Numbered from the stretch's first letter, positions 24,041-33,661 are shown. The stretch: 64,000 bases of DNA from Pseudomonas fluorescens (GCA_902825215.1 LR782234.1:1798001-1862000); one strand, 5' to 3'. Translations and numbers: made by a program. Notes: a model not told the origin generated them from the letters alone.

Positions 24041-25039
24041 TTATTGGCCCGTGTAAATCTGATCAAATACCCCACCATCATTGAAGTGCGTCTTCTGCAC
24101 CGTGCGCCAATCACCAAACGTCTTTTCCACCGAAAGGAAATCCACTTTCGGGAAACGATCGGTGTACTTCGCCAGCACCGCCGGATCACGTGGGCGCAGA
24201 TAGTTGGCCGCTGCAATCTCCTGACCCTGCGGCGACCACAGGTATTTCAGATATTCATCCGCCGCCGCGCGCGACCCTTTCTTGTCGACGACTTTATCGA
24301 CCACCGACACCGGCGGCTCGGCTTCGGCGGACACGCTCGGGTAGACCACTTCAAACTGATCACGACCAAATTCGCGGGCGATCATTTCCGCCTCGTTTTC
24401 GAAGGTCACCAGCACGTCGCCGATCTGGTTGGTCATGAACGTGGTGGTCGCGGCGCGGCCACCGGTATCAAGCACCGGGGCTTGTTTGAACAGTTTGCCG
24501 ACGAAGTCCTTGGCCTTGTTTTCGTCACCGCCGTTCTTCAGCACATAGCCCCAGGCCGACAGGTAGGTGTAGCGGCCGTTGCCCGAGGTTTTCGGGTTCG
24601 GCACGATCACCTGCACGCCGTCCTTGAGCAGATCCGGCCAGTCTTTCAGGGCTTTCGGGTTGCCCTTGCGGACGATGAACACCGTGGCCGAGGTAAACGG
24701 TGCGCTGTTGTTCGGCAGGCGCGTGACCCAGTTCTCTGGCACCAGTTTGCCGTTGTCGGCGAGGGCGTTGATGTCGGTGGCCATGTTCATGGTGATGACG
24801 TCAGCCGGCAGACCGTCGATCACCGAACGCGCCTGCTTGCTCGAGCCACCGAAAGACATCTGCACGGTGATGTTCTCGTTGTGCTCGGCCTGCCAGTGTT
24901 TCTGGAACGCAGTGTTGTAGTCCTTGTAGAAATCGCGCATCACGTCGTAGGAAACGTTAAGCAGCGTCGGCGCTGCCTGAGCGATGTTGGCCAAGGCGAG
25001 GCCGGCGGCGAGAAGTGAGGCGCCAAAGAGTTTTTTCAC
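24041..25039 (-). CDS. sbp: Periplasmic sulfate-binding protein
   Basis: A 332-residue solute-binding protein for sulfate or thiosulfate uptake. It has a signal peptide (MKKLFGASLLAAGLALANIAQA). The sulfate-binding family signatures are LLNVSYDVMRDFYKDYN, FGGSSKQARSVIDGLPADVI and IVPNPKTSGNGRYTYLSAWG. The usual partners cysT, cysW and cysA are not adjacent here; the neighbours are an MFS gene and a K+ channel gene, so it works with a transporter encoded elsewhere. Control by sulfur limitation (CysB) is expected but no site was identified. Confidence 0.93.
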   Translation of the reverse strand: MKKLFGASLLAAGLALANIAQAAPTLLNVSYDVMRDFYKDYNTAFQKHWQAEHNENITVQMSFGGSSKQARSVIDGLPADVITMNMATDINALADNGKLVPENWVTRLPNNSAPFTSATVFIVRKGNPKALKDWPDLLKDGVQVIVPNPKTSGNGRYTYLSAWGYVLKNGGDENKAKDFVGKLFKQAPVLDTGGRAATTTFMTNQIGDVLVTFENEAEMIAREFGRDQFEVVYPSVSAEAEPPVSVVDKVVDKKGSRAAADEYLKYLWSPQGQEIAAANYLRPRDPAVLAKYTDRFPKVDFLSVEKTFGDWRTVQKTHFNDGGVFDQIYTGQ

Positions 25040-25143
25040 TGCGCATTCCTTGTTCTGTGGGGGTGTTGAGTCAAAGGTGAGGCGATTTGCCAGCGACTAT
25101 AACGGGCGTGTGATAGTCGCTTAAAGATTAAAAAGCTCTGTGC

Positions 25144-25968
25144 TTATTCCATTTTCTTGAACAGCGCACTGCCACATCGCGAGCAAAAAGCGGCGGTTTG
25201 TTCATGACTGCTTTTTTTGCAAACCGGGCAGTCATGTTGCAGCTGTTCGCCGCGCATGGCGTTGGCCAGTTCAGCCGTAAAAATCCCGGTGGGCACGGCG
25301 ATGATTGAATAACCGGTGATCATCACCAGGGAGGAAATCACCTGGCCCAGCGGCGTCTTCGGCACGATATCGCCGAAGCCGACGGTGGTCAGCGTGACGA
25401 TCGCCCAATAGATGCCTTTGGGGATGCTGGTAAAACCGTGTTCTGGGCCTTCGATCACGTACATCAGCGTGCCGAACACCGTGACCAAGGTGCAGACGCT
25501 GACCAGAAACACGACGATTTTCTGTTTGCTGCCACGCAGCGCCGACATCAAATAGTTGGCTTGCTTGAGGTACGGACTGAGTTTGAGCACGCGGAAAATC
25601 CGCAGCATCCGAATGATGCGGATGATCAGCAGATACTGCGCATCGCTGTAATACAGCGCGAGAATCCCCGGCACGATCGCCAGCAGGTCCACCAGGCCGT
25701 AAAAGCTGAAGGCATAGCGCAGCGGTTTCGGCGAACAGTACAGACGCAGGATGTATTCGCCGAGAAAGATCGCCGTGAAGCCCCACTCGATGTAGGCCAA
25801 CAGGTCCGCGTAATTACGGTGAACGCTGTCGATGCTGTCGAGCATCACGATCACCAGACTGGCGAGGATGATCAACAGCAGGATGCCGTCGAAGCGACGC
25901 CCGGCCGGGGTGTCGCTCTGGAAAATCATCACGTAAAGCCGTTCGCGCCAATTGTTGCTGCTGTCCAT
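25144..25968 (-). CDS. Voltage-gated-type K+ channel with C-terminal zinc ribbon
   Basis: A 274-residue channel of the six-helix family. Helices start near residue 27. S4 is recognisable by regularly spaced arginines (RIIRMLRIFRVLKL), and the pore helix and filter read ITLTTVGFGDIVP (about residue 190), a K+-selective TVGFGD. The C-terminus after S6 (CPVCKKSSHEQTAAFCSRCG) has two CxxC pairs forming a probable zinc ribbon. That is not a standard ligand domain of K+ channels. Confidence 0.88.
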   Translation of the reverse strand: MDSSNNWRERLYVMIFQSDTPAGRRFDGILLLIILASLVIVMLDSIDSVHRNYADLLAYIEWGFTAIFLGEYILRLYCSPKPLRYAFSFYGLVDLLAIVPGILALYYSDAQYLLIIRIIRMLRIFRVLKLSPYLKQANYLMSALRGSKQKIVVFLVSVCTLVTVFGTLMYVIEGPEHGFTSIPKGIYWAIVTLTTVGFGDIVPKTPLGQVISSLVMITGYSIIAVPTGIFTAELANAMRGEQLQHDCPVCKKSSHEQTAAFCSRCGSALFKKME

Positions 25969-25989
25969 GGATAACGCCTGAATCGAAGA

Positions 25990-26904
25990 TCAGCGCAGCC
26001 TAGGTTGATTCTCCCGATGAGCGCAAGGCTCATGCGCAAACGCCGCTTTGCCAAACATCTGCATGCCGGCGTGGATCAGCCAGCCGGCGAGGATGAATGG
26101 CGCGGTCAAGGTCGCAAGGCCGACGGCGGCAAACAGCGGCGTCACCAGCAACGCCAGGACGATGCCGAGCAGTGGCAGCCACGGATGTTGGCGTTGGGCA
26201 GAGAAGGCGAGGGCGGCGAGCACCGCGTTGTAACTGCCCAGGCCCAGCAACGCGGTGGCGGGTTCATGTTGCAGCAGACTGGAAGCGAGGCCGAGCGCCG
26301 ACGCGAGCAGCGCCCAGCAGAACGCACGGCGATCGGCGATCAGCAAACCGCAGGCGATCAGGGCACCGGCCAATGGATGATCAAGAAACATGACCTGGCC
26401 GAATCCTCTCAATTCTGCGCCCAGCACATTCACCGTATGCAAATCGATAGAGGCGCTGGGCGCGGACGGCTCGGCGAACAGCAGCAACAGCCAACTCAAG
26501 GCCACGAACGGCGAGGTATACGCCGGTATCGCGCGGCTGCGGTAGACGCGTTTGAGCCATTGTTGGGTGATCATCGCACTGAGGCCGCCGGCGGCGAGAA
26601 TCAGCGGCGGTAACAGTGGCGACCAAGGGAAATACAGGCTCAGCAGCAAACCGAGCAACACGCCGTTGTAGCTGAACAAGCCGGCCTGGCGATCGGCCTT
26701 GGCGTAATTGCGCCGCTGCGCGGTGAGCAAACCGGCGACGCCACCAAGCAGCGCCCCGGCGAACAGCACCGGTGCGGTCAGCAGGATCGCCAACAAACAC
26801 AGCAGGCCGCACAGCGGATGGCGCTGTAGAAAAATCTGACTGAAACCGTTGAGCAAAGCCTCGGCCCAGTCGGGGCAGTGGGTGTTGAAGTGATTGGCAG
26901 GCAT
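25990..26904 (-). CDS. Urea transporter
   Basis: A 304-residue polytopic protein of the urea transporter (UT) family. It begins MPANHFNTHCPDWAEALLNG and has the UT features SQIFLQRHPLCGLLCLLAIL, GLFSYNGVLLGLLLSLYF and, in the second half, LGLGSYNAVLAALAFSAQ. The repeated FSYNGVL/GSYNAVL elements are the two inverted-repeat pore motifs of this family. The start is the ATG at 26904; upstream the frame stays open into repeats. Passive urea uptake could feed urease located elsewhere. Confidence 0.88.
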   Translation of the reverse strand: MPANHFNTHCPDWAEALLNGFSQIFLQRHPLCGLLCLLAILLTAPVLFAGALLGGVAGLLTAQRRNYAKADRQAGLFSYNGVLLGLLLSLYFPWSPLLPPLILAAGGLSAMITQQWLKRVYRSRAIPAYTSPFVALSWLLLLFAEPSAPSASIDLHTVNVLGAELRGFGQVMFLDHPLAGALIACGLLIADRRAFCWALLASALGLASSLLQHEPATALLGLGSYNAVLAALAFSAQRQHPWLPLLGIVLALLVTPLFAAVGLATLTAPFILAGWLIHAGMQMFGKAAFAHEPCAHRENQPRLR

Positions 26905-26940
26905 GGCAGTTCTGAAAGTCAGGTAAAACCGAGGCGCCTT

Positions 26941-27035
26941 CTTCGCGAGCAGGCTCGCTCCCACATGGTTCTGCGTCCAGTCATTGAGTTTGCGGTGTAC
27001 ACAAATCAATTGTGGGAGCGAGCCTGCTCGCGAAG
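26941..27035. repeat. REP doublet, class 1
   Basis: CTTCGCGAGCAGGCTCGCTC at 26941 and its inverted partner TGTGGGAGCGAGCCTGCTCG from 27011 to 27035 flank a spacer of about 45 bases, between the urea transporter start and the pyk stop. Confidence 0.88.
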
Positions 27036-27050
27036 GGGCCGGTACAGGCG

Positions 27051-28466
27051 CTAAATCAACGTCTCGATACGCAACGAATTGGTCGACCCCGGCTGGCCAA
27101 ACGGCACGCCGGCAGTAATCAGCAGGGTGTCGCCACGCTCGGCCATGCCTTGTGCCTGGGCGATTTCCAGCGCAGTCGAGCAGACTTCGTCGACCTGGCG
27201 CAGGCGATCGTTGACCACCGAATGAATACCCCACGCCACGCTCAAGCGCCGGGCCGTCTGCAGGTTCGGCGTCAGGTTGAGAATCGGCGCTTTCGGCCGC
27301 TCCCGTGATGCGCGCAGCGTCGAGGCGCCCGACTCGCTGTAGTTGACCAGCACCGCCACCGGCAGCACGTTGCTGATCCGGCGGATCGCGCAGCTGATCG
27401 CGTCGGACACCGTTGCTTCGGCTTTCGGCCGGCTGACGTCGAGCTGGGTCTGATAATCCGGGCCGTTTTCCACCTGGCGGATGATCTTGCTCATCATCTG
27501 CACGGCTTCCAGCGGATATTCACCGGACGCGGTTTCCGCCGAGAGCATCACTGCATCGGCACCTTCGGCCACGGCGTTGGCGACGTCAGTGACTTCGGCG
27601 CGGGTCGGCGCCGGGGAGAAGCGCATCGATTCGAGCATTTGCGTGGCCACCACCACCGGTTTGCCGAGTTCGCGGCAGGTGGTGATGATGTTTTTCTGAA
27701 TCTGCGGCACGCTCTCGGCCGGCACTTCCACGCCAAGGTCACCGCGCGCGACCATGATCGCGTCACTCAGCGCAGCGATTTCACGCAGTTGCTCAACCGC
27801 CGACGGCTTCTCGATTTTCGCCATCAGAAAGGCCTTGTCGCCGATCAGTGCACGGGCCTCGACGATGTCTTGCGGACGTTGCACGAACGACAACGCAACC
27901 CAGTCCACGCCCAGCTCCAGACCGAAGCTCAGATCGCGACGATCCTTGGCGGTCAGCGGGCTGAGGTCGAGCACCGCTTGCGGCACGTTGACGCCTTTAC
28001 GGTCGGACAGTTCGCCGCCGTTGAGAACCGTCGTGTCGATCGCATCAGCGTACTTGGTCACCACGCGCAGACGCAGCTTGCCGTCGTCGAGCAGCAAGTC
28101 CATACCGGCTTCCAGCGCGGCGATGATTTCCGGGTGCGGCAGATTCACCCGACGTTCGTCGCCCGGTGTCGCATCCAGATCGAGGCGGAACGCCTGACCG
28201 CGATGCAGCTGCACCTTGCCGTCGGCGAACTTGCCGACCCGCAATTTCGGCCCCTGCAGGTCCATCAGGATGCCCAGCGGGTAATTGAGCTGGCGCTCGA
28301 CTTCGCGGATCCACTGGTAGCGCTTGGCGTGGTCGGCGTGATCGCCATGGCTGAAATTCAGCCGGAAAATATTCACCCCGGCCTCGACCAGTTCACGGAT
28401 ATCGTCGATGCCATCCACCGCAGGCCCGAGGGTGGCGAGGATTTTGACCTTTTTATCAGGCGTCAT
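27051..28466 (-). CDS. pyk: Pyruvate kinase
   Basis: A 471-residue pyruvate kinase (PEP + ADP to pyruvate + ATP). Visible: KVKILATLGPAVD at the N-terminus, FRLNFSHGDHADH, MAKIEKPSAVEQL with the catalytic Lys, MVARGDLGVEVPAE, ATQMLESMRFSPAPTRAEV, and the C-terminal allosteric domain. It is the last gene of the minus-strand gcl-hyi-glxR-ttuD-pyk cluster and overlaps ttuD by 4 bases, so here it serves glyoxylate/glycerate use and is probably not the only pyruvate kinase. In P. putida the corresponding gene is called pykF. Confidence 0.93.
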   Translation of the reverse strand: MTPDKKVKILATLGPAVDGIDDIRELVEAGVNIFRLNFSHGDHADHAKRYQWIREVERQLNYPLGILMDLQGPKLRVGKFADGKVQLHRGQAFRLDLDATPGDERRVNLPHPEIIAALEAGMDLLLDDGKLRLRVVTKYADAIDTTVLNGGELSDRKGVNVPQAVLDLSPLTAKDRRDLSFGLELGVDWVALSFVQRPQDIVEARALIGDKAFLMAKIEKPSAVEQLREIAALSDAIMVARGDLGVEVPAESVPQIQKNIITTCRELGKPVVVATQMLESMRFSPAPTRAEVTDVANAVAEGADAVMLSAETASGEYPLEAVQMMSKIIRQVENGPDYQTQLDVSRPKAEATVSDAISCAIRRISNVLPVAVLVNYSESGASTLRASRERPKAPILNLTPNLQTARRLSVAWGIHSVVNDRLRQVDEVCSTALEIAQAQGMAERGDTLLITAGVPFGQPGSTNSLRIETLI

Positions 28467-29737
28467 GGTTTGCAGTTCTCAAGGATCAGGATGGCGCGGA
28501 AGTCGTTGACGTTGGTGCGGGTCGGCTCGGTGACGATCAACGCGTTGAGCGCCTGGAAGTAGCCGTAGCCGTTGTTGTTATCCAGCTCGTCGCTGGCGCT
28601 CAGGCCCAGGGCCGCGGCGCGGGCGTAGCTGTCCGGGGTCATGATCGCGCCGGCGTTGTCTTCCGAGCCGTCGATGCCGTCGGTGTCACCGGCCAGCGCG
28701 TAAACGCCGGGTTGGCCCTTGAGGTTGTCGGTGAGGCTCAAGAGGAATTCGGCGTTGCGCCCGCCGCGGCCATTGCCGCGCACGGTCACGGTGGTTTCGC
28801 CACCGGAGAGAATCACGCACGGCGCCGCCAGTGGCTGGCCGTGATTGATGATCTGCCGGGCGATGCCGGCGTGGACCTTCGCCACTTCGCGGGATTCGCC
28901 TTCCAGATCGCCAAGAATCAGTGTGCTGAAACCGGCCTGCCGGCATTTCACCGCAGCGGCGTCCAGCGATTGCTGCGGACGGGCGATCAACTGGAAATGG
29001 CTGCGCGCCAGACTTGGGTCGCCGGGTTTGACGGTTTCCGATTCCGGGCTTTGCAGCCAGTTGCGCACCGAGGCCGGAATGTCGATGCCGTAGCGTTTGA
29101 TGATCGCCAGGGCTTCGGCGCTGGTGCTCGGGTCGGCCACCGTCGGGCCGGAGGCGATGACCGTGGCGAGGTCGCCGGGTACATCGGAAATCGCGTAGGT
29201 GTAAACCGTCGCTGGCCAGCAGGCCTTGCCGAGACGGCCGCCCTTGATCGCCGAGAGGTGCTTGCGCACGCAGTTCATCTCACCGATGGTCGCGCCGGAT
29301 TTGAGCAAGGCTTTGTTGATCGACTGTTTGTCGGCTAGGGTGATGCCTTCGGCCGGCAGGGCGAGCAGGGCAGAGCCACCGCCGGAGAGCAGGAAGATCA
29401 CGCGGTCGTCTTCGGTCAGGTTGCTGACCAGTTCCAGCACGCGTTTGGCCACGGCCAGGCCGGCTGCGTCCGGCACTGGATGCGCGGCTTCGACCACTTC
29501 GATTTTCTCGCACGGAGCGCCGTGACCGTAGCGGGTCACCACCAGACCGGACACTTCTCCCTGCCAGCAGCGCTCGACCACTTGCGCCATCGCCGCAGCG
29601 GCTTTACCGGCACCGATGACAATCACCCGACCACTGCGATCGGCGGGTAAATGGGCTTCGAGAACCTGGTTCGGATGGGCCGCGTCGATGGCTGTGGCAA
29701 ACAGCTCGCGCAGCAGTTGTTGCGGATCGACCGACAT
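28463..29737 (-). CDS. ttuD: MOFRL-family glycerate 2-kinase (often annotated hydroxypyruvate reductase)
   Basis: A 424-residue glycerate kinase of the DUF4147/MOFRL family, phosphorylating D-glycerate to 2-phosphoglycerate. Landmarks: IVIGAGKAAAAMAQVVERCW, LVVTRYGHGAP, FLLSGGGSALLALP, MNCVRKHLSAIKGGRL, DVPGDLATVIASGPT and the C-terminal GGRNAEFLLSLT plus GDTDGIDGSEDNAGA. Older annotation calls TtuD a hydroxypyruvate reductase, but the sequence lacks an NAD-binding Rossmann motif. In the cluster it takes glycerate from GlxR and hands 2-phosphoglycerate to enolase and Pyk. Confidence 0.88.
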   Translation of the reverse strand: MSVDPQQLLRELFATAIDAAHPNQVLEAHLPADRSGRVIVIGAGKAAAAMAQVVERCWQGEVSGLVVTRYGHGAPCEKIEVVEAAHPVPDAAGLAVAKRVLELVSNLTEDDRVIFLLSGGGSALLALPAEGITLADKQSINKALLKSGATIGEMNCVRKHLSAIKGGRLGKACWPATVYTYAISDVPGDLATVIASGPTVADPSTSAEALAIIKRYGIDIPASVRNWLQSPESETVKPGDPSLARSHFQLIARPQQSLDAAAVKCRQAGFSTLILGDLEGESREVAKVHAGIARQIINHGQPLAAPCVILSGGETTVTVRGNGRGGRNAEFLLSLTDNLKGQPGVYALAGDTDGIDGSEDNAGAIMTPDSYARAAALGLSASDELDNNNGYGYFQALNALIVTEPTRTNVNDFRAILILENCKP

Positions 29738-29796
29738 GGCGGGCTCCCGGAATTCTTGTTATTGGGATGGAGCGACAGCGGTGCAGCAGCGCGATC

Positions 29797-29888
29797 CCTG
29801 TGGGAGCTGGCTTGCCAGCGATTCAGGCACTGCGGTCATTCAGGCAGACCGGGTCGATGCCATCGCGGGCAAGCCCGCTCCCACAGGA
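29797..29888. repeat. REP doublet, class 2 (CTGTGGGAGCTGGCTTGCCAGC type)
   Basis: The first copy starts at 29797 and the inverted copy (CATCGCGGGCAAGCCCGCTC onward) ends about 29887. The core differs from class 1 (GGCTTGCCAGC rather than GAGCCTGCTCGC). It lies between glxR and ttuD. Confidence 0.85.
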
Positions 29889-29907
29889 GGCGGGCCAGCT
29901 GTGCAGG

Positions 29908-30801
29908 TTAGTTGTTGTCGCGAATCGAGAAATTGGCCATGTGTTCCAGGCCCTTGATCAGCGCCGAGTGGTCCCAGTTGCTGCCACCGATGGCCGCGCA
30001 GGTGCTGAACACCTGCTGGGCGTTGGCGGTGTTCGGCAGGTTGATGTTCAGCTCTTTGGCGCCTTGCAGGGCCAGGTTCAGGTCCTTCTGGTGCAGGCTG
30101 ATGCGGAAGCCCGGGTCAAAGGTGCCTTTGATCATGCGCTCGCCGTGCACTTCAAGGATCTTCGAGGAGGCGAAACCGCCCATCAGCGCTTCACGCACCT
30201 TGGCTGGATCGGCGCCGTTTTTCGAGGCGAACAGCAGCGCTTCAGCGACGGCCTGAATGTTCAGCGCAACGATGATCTGGTTGGCAACCTTGGCGGTCTG
30301 ACCGTCGCCATTGCCGCCGACCAGGGTGATGTTCTTGCCCATGGCCTGGAACAGCGGCAGCGCGCGTTCGAAGGCATCGGCGTCGCCACCGACCATGATG
30401 CTCAGGGTCGCGGCTTTGGCGCCGACTTCACCGCCGGACACTGGCGCGTCAAGGTATTGCGCGCCTTTCTCGTTGATCTTGGCTGCGAAGGCTTTGGTGG
30501 CAGTCGGCGAAATCGAGCTCATGTCGATGACGACTTTGCCTTTGCCGATGCCGGCAGCGACGCCGTCGGCGCGGAACAGCACATCATCGACCTGCGGGGT
30601 GTCCGGGACCATGACGATGATGAATTCAGCTTCCTGCGCCACTTCGCGTGGATTGGCCAGCGCGACGGCGCCCGCGGCAACGAGGTCGGCCGGCGCGGCG
30701 TCGTGGTGCGCCGACAGGAACAGGCTGTGACCGGCTTTCTGCAGGTTCGCCGCCATTGGGTGGCCCATGATGCCGGTGCCGATGAATCCGATTTTAGCCA
30801 T
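29908..30801 (-). CDS. glxR: Tartronate semialdehyde reductase
   Basis: A 297-residue beta-hydroxyacid dehydrogenase reducing tartronate semialdehyde to D-glycerate. Visible: the N-terminal dinucleotide fold IGFIGTGIMGHPMAANL, the substrate loop LDAPVSGGEVGA, and GQTAKVANQIIVALNI with the catalytic Lys. In the same minus-strand cluster as hyi, ttuD and gcl; REP doublets separate it from both neighbours. GarR is the equivalent name in other species. Confidence 0.94.
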   Translation of the reverse strand: MAKIGFIGTGIMGHPMAANLQKAGHSLFLSAHHDAAPADLVAAGAVALANPREVAQEAEFIIVMVPDTPQVDDVLFRADGVAAGIGKGKVVIDMSSISPTATKAFAAKINEKGAQYLDAPVSGGEVGAKAATLSIMVGGDADAFERALPLFQAMGKNITLVGGNGDGQTAKVANQIIVALNIQAVAEALLFASKNGADPAKVREALMGGFASSKILEVHGERMIKGTFDPGFRISLHQKDLNLALQGAKELNINLPNTANAQQVFSTCAAIGGSNWDHSALIKGLEHMANFSIRDNN

Positions 30802-30856
30802 GAGAAATTCCTCTTGTTTTTATTGCTGCTTCAAGCAAAAAGGGAGCTGTTTTTAA

Positions 30857-30947
30857 TGTGGGAGCGAGCCTGCTCGCGAATTCGGTAGAACATTCAATAT
30901 CCGTGTTGACTGACCCACCGCATTCGCGAGCAGGCTCGCTCCCACAG
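30857..30947. repeat. REP doublet, class 1
   Basis: TGTGGGAGCGAGCCTGCTCG starts at 30857 and its inverted partner ends at 30946, with about 43 bases between them. It fills the gap between glxR and hyi. Confidence 0.88.
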
Positions 30948-30964
30948 GGGATTTGCAGTGTTTC

Positions 30965-31747
30965 TTAGATTGCGTTGTGGGTCTTCAGCCAGCCCAGGCC
31001 AGCCTCGGTGGTGGTCAGCGGCTTGTACTCGCAACCCACCCAACCCTGATAACCGATGCGATCAAGGTGTTCGAACAGGAAGCGGTAGTTGATCTCGCCA
31101 GTGCCCGGTTCGTTGCGCCCCGGGTTGTCCGCGAGCTGCACATGGTTGATCTCGCCCAGATGCGATTGCAGGGTGCGGGCCAGATCGCCTTCCATGATTT
31201 GCATGTGATAGATGTCGTATTGCAGGAACAGATTGGCGCTGCCGACCTGCTCGCGAATCGACAGGGCCTGCGCCGTGTTGTTCAGGTAGAAACCGGGGAT
31301 GTCGCGGGTGTTGATCGCTTCCATCACCAGTTTGATGCCCACCGCTTGCAGCTTGTCGGCGGCGTATTTGAGGTTGGCGACGAAAGTCTTTTCCACGGTG
31401 GCATCGTCGACGCCCTGCGGACGGATACCGGCCAGACAGTTGATTTGGGTGTTGCCCAGTACTTGCGCATAGGCAATCGCCAGATCGACACCGGCGCGGA
31501 ACTCGTCGACCCGATCCGGCAGGCAGGCAATCCCGCGCTCACCCTTGGCCCAGTCACCGGCCGGCAGGTTGAACAGCACTTGGGTCAGACCGTTGGCATC
31601 GAGTTTTGCCTTGATTTCAGCCGAGCTGAAGTCGTACGGGAACAGGTATTCCACACCACTGAAACCGGCCTTGGCGGCGGCGTCGAAACGGGCAAGGAAA
31701 TCCTGTTCGGTGAACAGCATGGACAGGTTGGCTGCGAAACGCGGCAT
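30965..31747 (-). CDS. hyi: Hydroxypyruvate isomerase
   Basis: A 260-residue TIM-barrel isomerase that interconverts hydroxypyruvate and tartronate semialdehyde. Family features: RFAANLSMLFTEQDFLARF, GVEYLFPYDF, LPAGDWAKGERGIACLP, LVMEAINTRDIPGFYL, LQYDIYHMQIMEGDL, GCEYKPLTTTEAGLGWL. The ATG at 31747 opens the normal N-terminus; an earlier frame extension runs into repeat DNA. Second gene after gcl in the cluster. Confidence 0.94.
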   Translation of the reverse strand: MPRFAANLSMLFTEQDFLARFDAAAKAGFSGVEYLFPYDFSSAEIKAKLDANGLTQVLFNLPAGDWAKGERGIACLPDRVDEFRAGVDLAIAYAQVLGNTQINCLAGIRPQGVDDATVEKTFVANLKYAADKLQAVGIKLVMEAINTRDIPGFYLNNTAQALSIREQVGSANLFLQYDIYHMQIMEGDLARTLQSHLGEINHVQLADNPGRNEPGTGEINYRFLFEHLDRIGYQGWVGCEYKPLTTTEAGLGWLKTHNAI

Positions 31748-31770
31748 GGTGGTCTCCCGTTCTAGATTCT

Positions 31771-31870
31771 CGTTCCCACGCTCTGCGTGGGAATGCCTCA
31801 ATGGACGCTCTGCGTCCGCTTTGGGACGCAGAGCGTCCCGGGCTGCATTCCCACGCAGAGCATGGGAACG
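31771..31870. repeat. CGTTCCCACGCTCTGCGTGGGAATGC-type inverted repeat unit
   Basis: The outer arms are 31771-31796 and about 31845-31870. Each arm carries its own small hairpin. Inside lie two more inverted words built on GGACGCTCTGCGTCC. This differs from the REP classes elsewhere in the window. It occupies the gap between hyi and gcl. Confidence 0.75.
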
Positions 31871-31885
31871 ATCAGCAGTCAGCAG

Positions 31886-33661
31886 TCAGTCAAGCAACGA
31901 AATCGCCGTCGGCGCATCGTTGCCGACCAGTGCCAGGTCTTCAAACTCGTTGACCGCGTTGATCTCGGTACCCATGGAGATGTTGGTCACACGCTCCAGA
32001 ATGATCTCGACGATCACCGGCACCTTGAACTCTTCGATCATCTGTTCGGCCTTGCGCAGGGCCGGGGCGATTTCCGATGGTTCGAATACCCGCAGTGCTT
32101 TGCAGCCGAGGCCTTCGGCGACTGCGATGTGGTCAACGCCGTAACCGTTGAGTTCCGGCGCGTTGAGGTTATCGAAGGACAGCTGCACGCAGTAGTCCAT
32201 TTCGAATCCGCGCTGCGCCTGACGGATCAGGCCCAGGTACGAGTTGTTCACCACAACGTGGATGTACGGCAGTTTGAACTGAGCGCCGACCGCCAGTTCT
32301 TCGATCATGAACTGGAAATCATAGTCCCCCGACAGGGCTACGACTTTGCGGTTCGGATCGGCCTTGACCACGCCCAGCGCCGCCGGAATGGTCCAGCCCA
32401 ACGGACCGGCCTGACCACAGTTGATCCAGTGACGCGGCTTGTAGACGTGCAGGAACTGCGCGCCGGCAATCTGCGACAGACCAATGGTGCTGACGTAGCA
32501 GGTGTCCTTGCCGAACACCTGGTTCATTTCTTCGTAAACGCGCTGCGGCTTGACCGGCACGTTGTCGAAGTGGGTCTTGCGATGCAGGCTGGCCTTGCGC
32601 TGCTGGCAATCCTGCAGCCAGGCGCTGCGGTTTTTCAGCTTGCCGGCAGCTTGCCACTCACGGGCGACTTCGATGAACACGGTCAGCGCAGCGGCGGCGT
32701 CGGAAACGATGCCCAGATCCGGCGTGAACACACGGCCGATCTGCGTGCCTTCGATGTCGACGTGAATGAACTTGCGACCTTCGGTGTAGACGTCGACCGA
32801 ACCGGTGTGACGGTTGGCCCAACGGTTACCGATACCCAGCACCACGTCGGATTTCAACATCGTCGCGTTGCCGTAGCGATGCGACGTCTGCAGACCGACC
32901 ATGCCGACCATCAGCGGGTGATCGTCCGGAATGGTGCCCCAGCCCATCAGCGTCGGGATGACCGGGATGCCGGTCAGCTCGGCGAACTCCACCAGCAGAT
33001 CGCTGGCATCGGCGTTGATGATGCCGCCACCGGCCACCAGCAATGGACGCTCGGCCTGATCCAGCAAAGCCAGCGCCTTCTCGACCTGCACGCGGGTGGC
33101 GGTCGGTTTGGCCAATGGCAGTGGCTGGTAAGCGTCGATGTCGAATTCGATCTCGGCCATCTGTACGTCAAACGGCAGGTCGATCAGCACCGGGCCCGGG
33201 CGGCCGCAGCGCATTTCATAAAAGGCTTTCTGGAACGCGTAAGGCACCTGGCCCGGCTCCAGAACGGTGGTCGCCCACTTGGTCACTGGCTTGACGATGC
33301 TGGTGATATCGACGGCCTGGAAGTCTTCCTTGTGCATACGGGCGCGGGGTGCCTGGCCGGTAATGCAGAGGATTGGAATCGAGTCGGCCGAGGCGCTGTA
33401 GAGCCCGGTGACCATGTCGGTACCGGCCGGGCCGGATGTACCGATGCACACGCCGATGTTGCCGGCCTTGGTGCGGGTGTAGCCCTCGGCCATGTGCGAG
33501 GCGCCTTCAACGTGGCGAGCAAGGACGTGATCGATGCCACCGACCTTCTGCAAGGCGGAGTACAGCGGGTTGATCGCTGCGCCCGGGATGCCAAAAGCGG
33601 TATCAACCCCTTCACGGCGCATCACCAGAACGGCGGCTTCGATTGCTCTCATTTTGCTCAT
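31886..33661 (-). CDS. gcl: Glyoxylate carboligase
   Basis: A 591-residue thiamine-diphosphate enzyme joining two glyoxylate to tartronate semialdehyde and CO2. The residue that activates thiamine in related enzymes is Glu, but glyoxylate carboligase has Val; here residue 51 is indeed Val within [15 protein letters not shown]. Also seen: [17 protein letters not shown], and the ThDP/Mg motif [20 protein letters not shown]. Start ATG at 33661; upstream in-frame codons lie in the promoter region. First gene of the gcl-hyi-glxR-ttuD-pyk cluster, divergent from a glcG-like gene. Confidence 0.96.
   Translation of the reverse strand: MSKMRAIEAAVLVMRREGVDTAFGIPGAAINPLYSALQKVGGIDHVLARHVEGASHMAEGYTRTKAGNIGVCIGTSGPAGTDMVTGLYSASADSIPILCITGQAPRARMHKEDFQAVDITSIVKPVTKWATTVLEPGQVPYAFQKAFYEMRCGRPGPVLIDLPFDVQMAEIEFDIDAYQPLPLAKPTATRVQVEKALALLDQAERPLLVAGGGIINADASDLLVEFAELTGIPVIPTLMGWGTIPDDHPLMVGMVGLQTSHRYGNATMLKSDVVLGIGNRWANRHTGSVDVYTEGRKFIHVDIEGTQIGRVFTPDLGIVSDAAAALTVFIEVAREWQAAGKLKNRSAWLQDCQQRKASLHRKTHFDNVPVKPQRVYEEMNQVFGKDTCYVSTIGLSQIAGAQFLHVYKPRHWINCGQAGPLGWTIPAALGVVKADPNRKVVALSGDYDFQFMIEELAVGAQFKLPYIHVVVNNSYLGLIRQAQRGFEMDYCVQLSFDNLNAPELNGYGVDHIAVAEGLGCKALRVFEPSEIAPALRKAEQMIEEFKVPVIVEIILERVTNISMGTEINAVNEFEDLALVGNDAPTAISLLD

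Noticed and set aside
25093-25120. Hairpin GCGACTAT/ATAGTCGC upstream of sbp as a riboswitch or terminator
   Set aside because: The arms are only 8 bp, there is no T-tract on either strand, and no riboswitch consensus is visible; function cannot be assigned.
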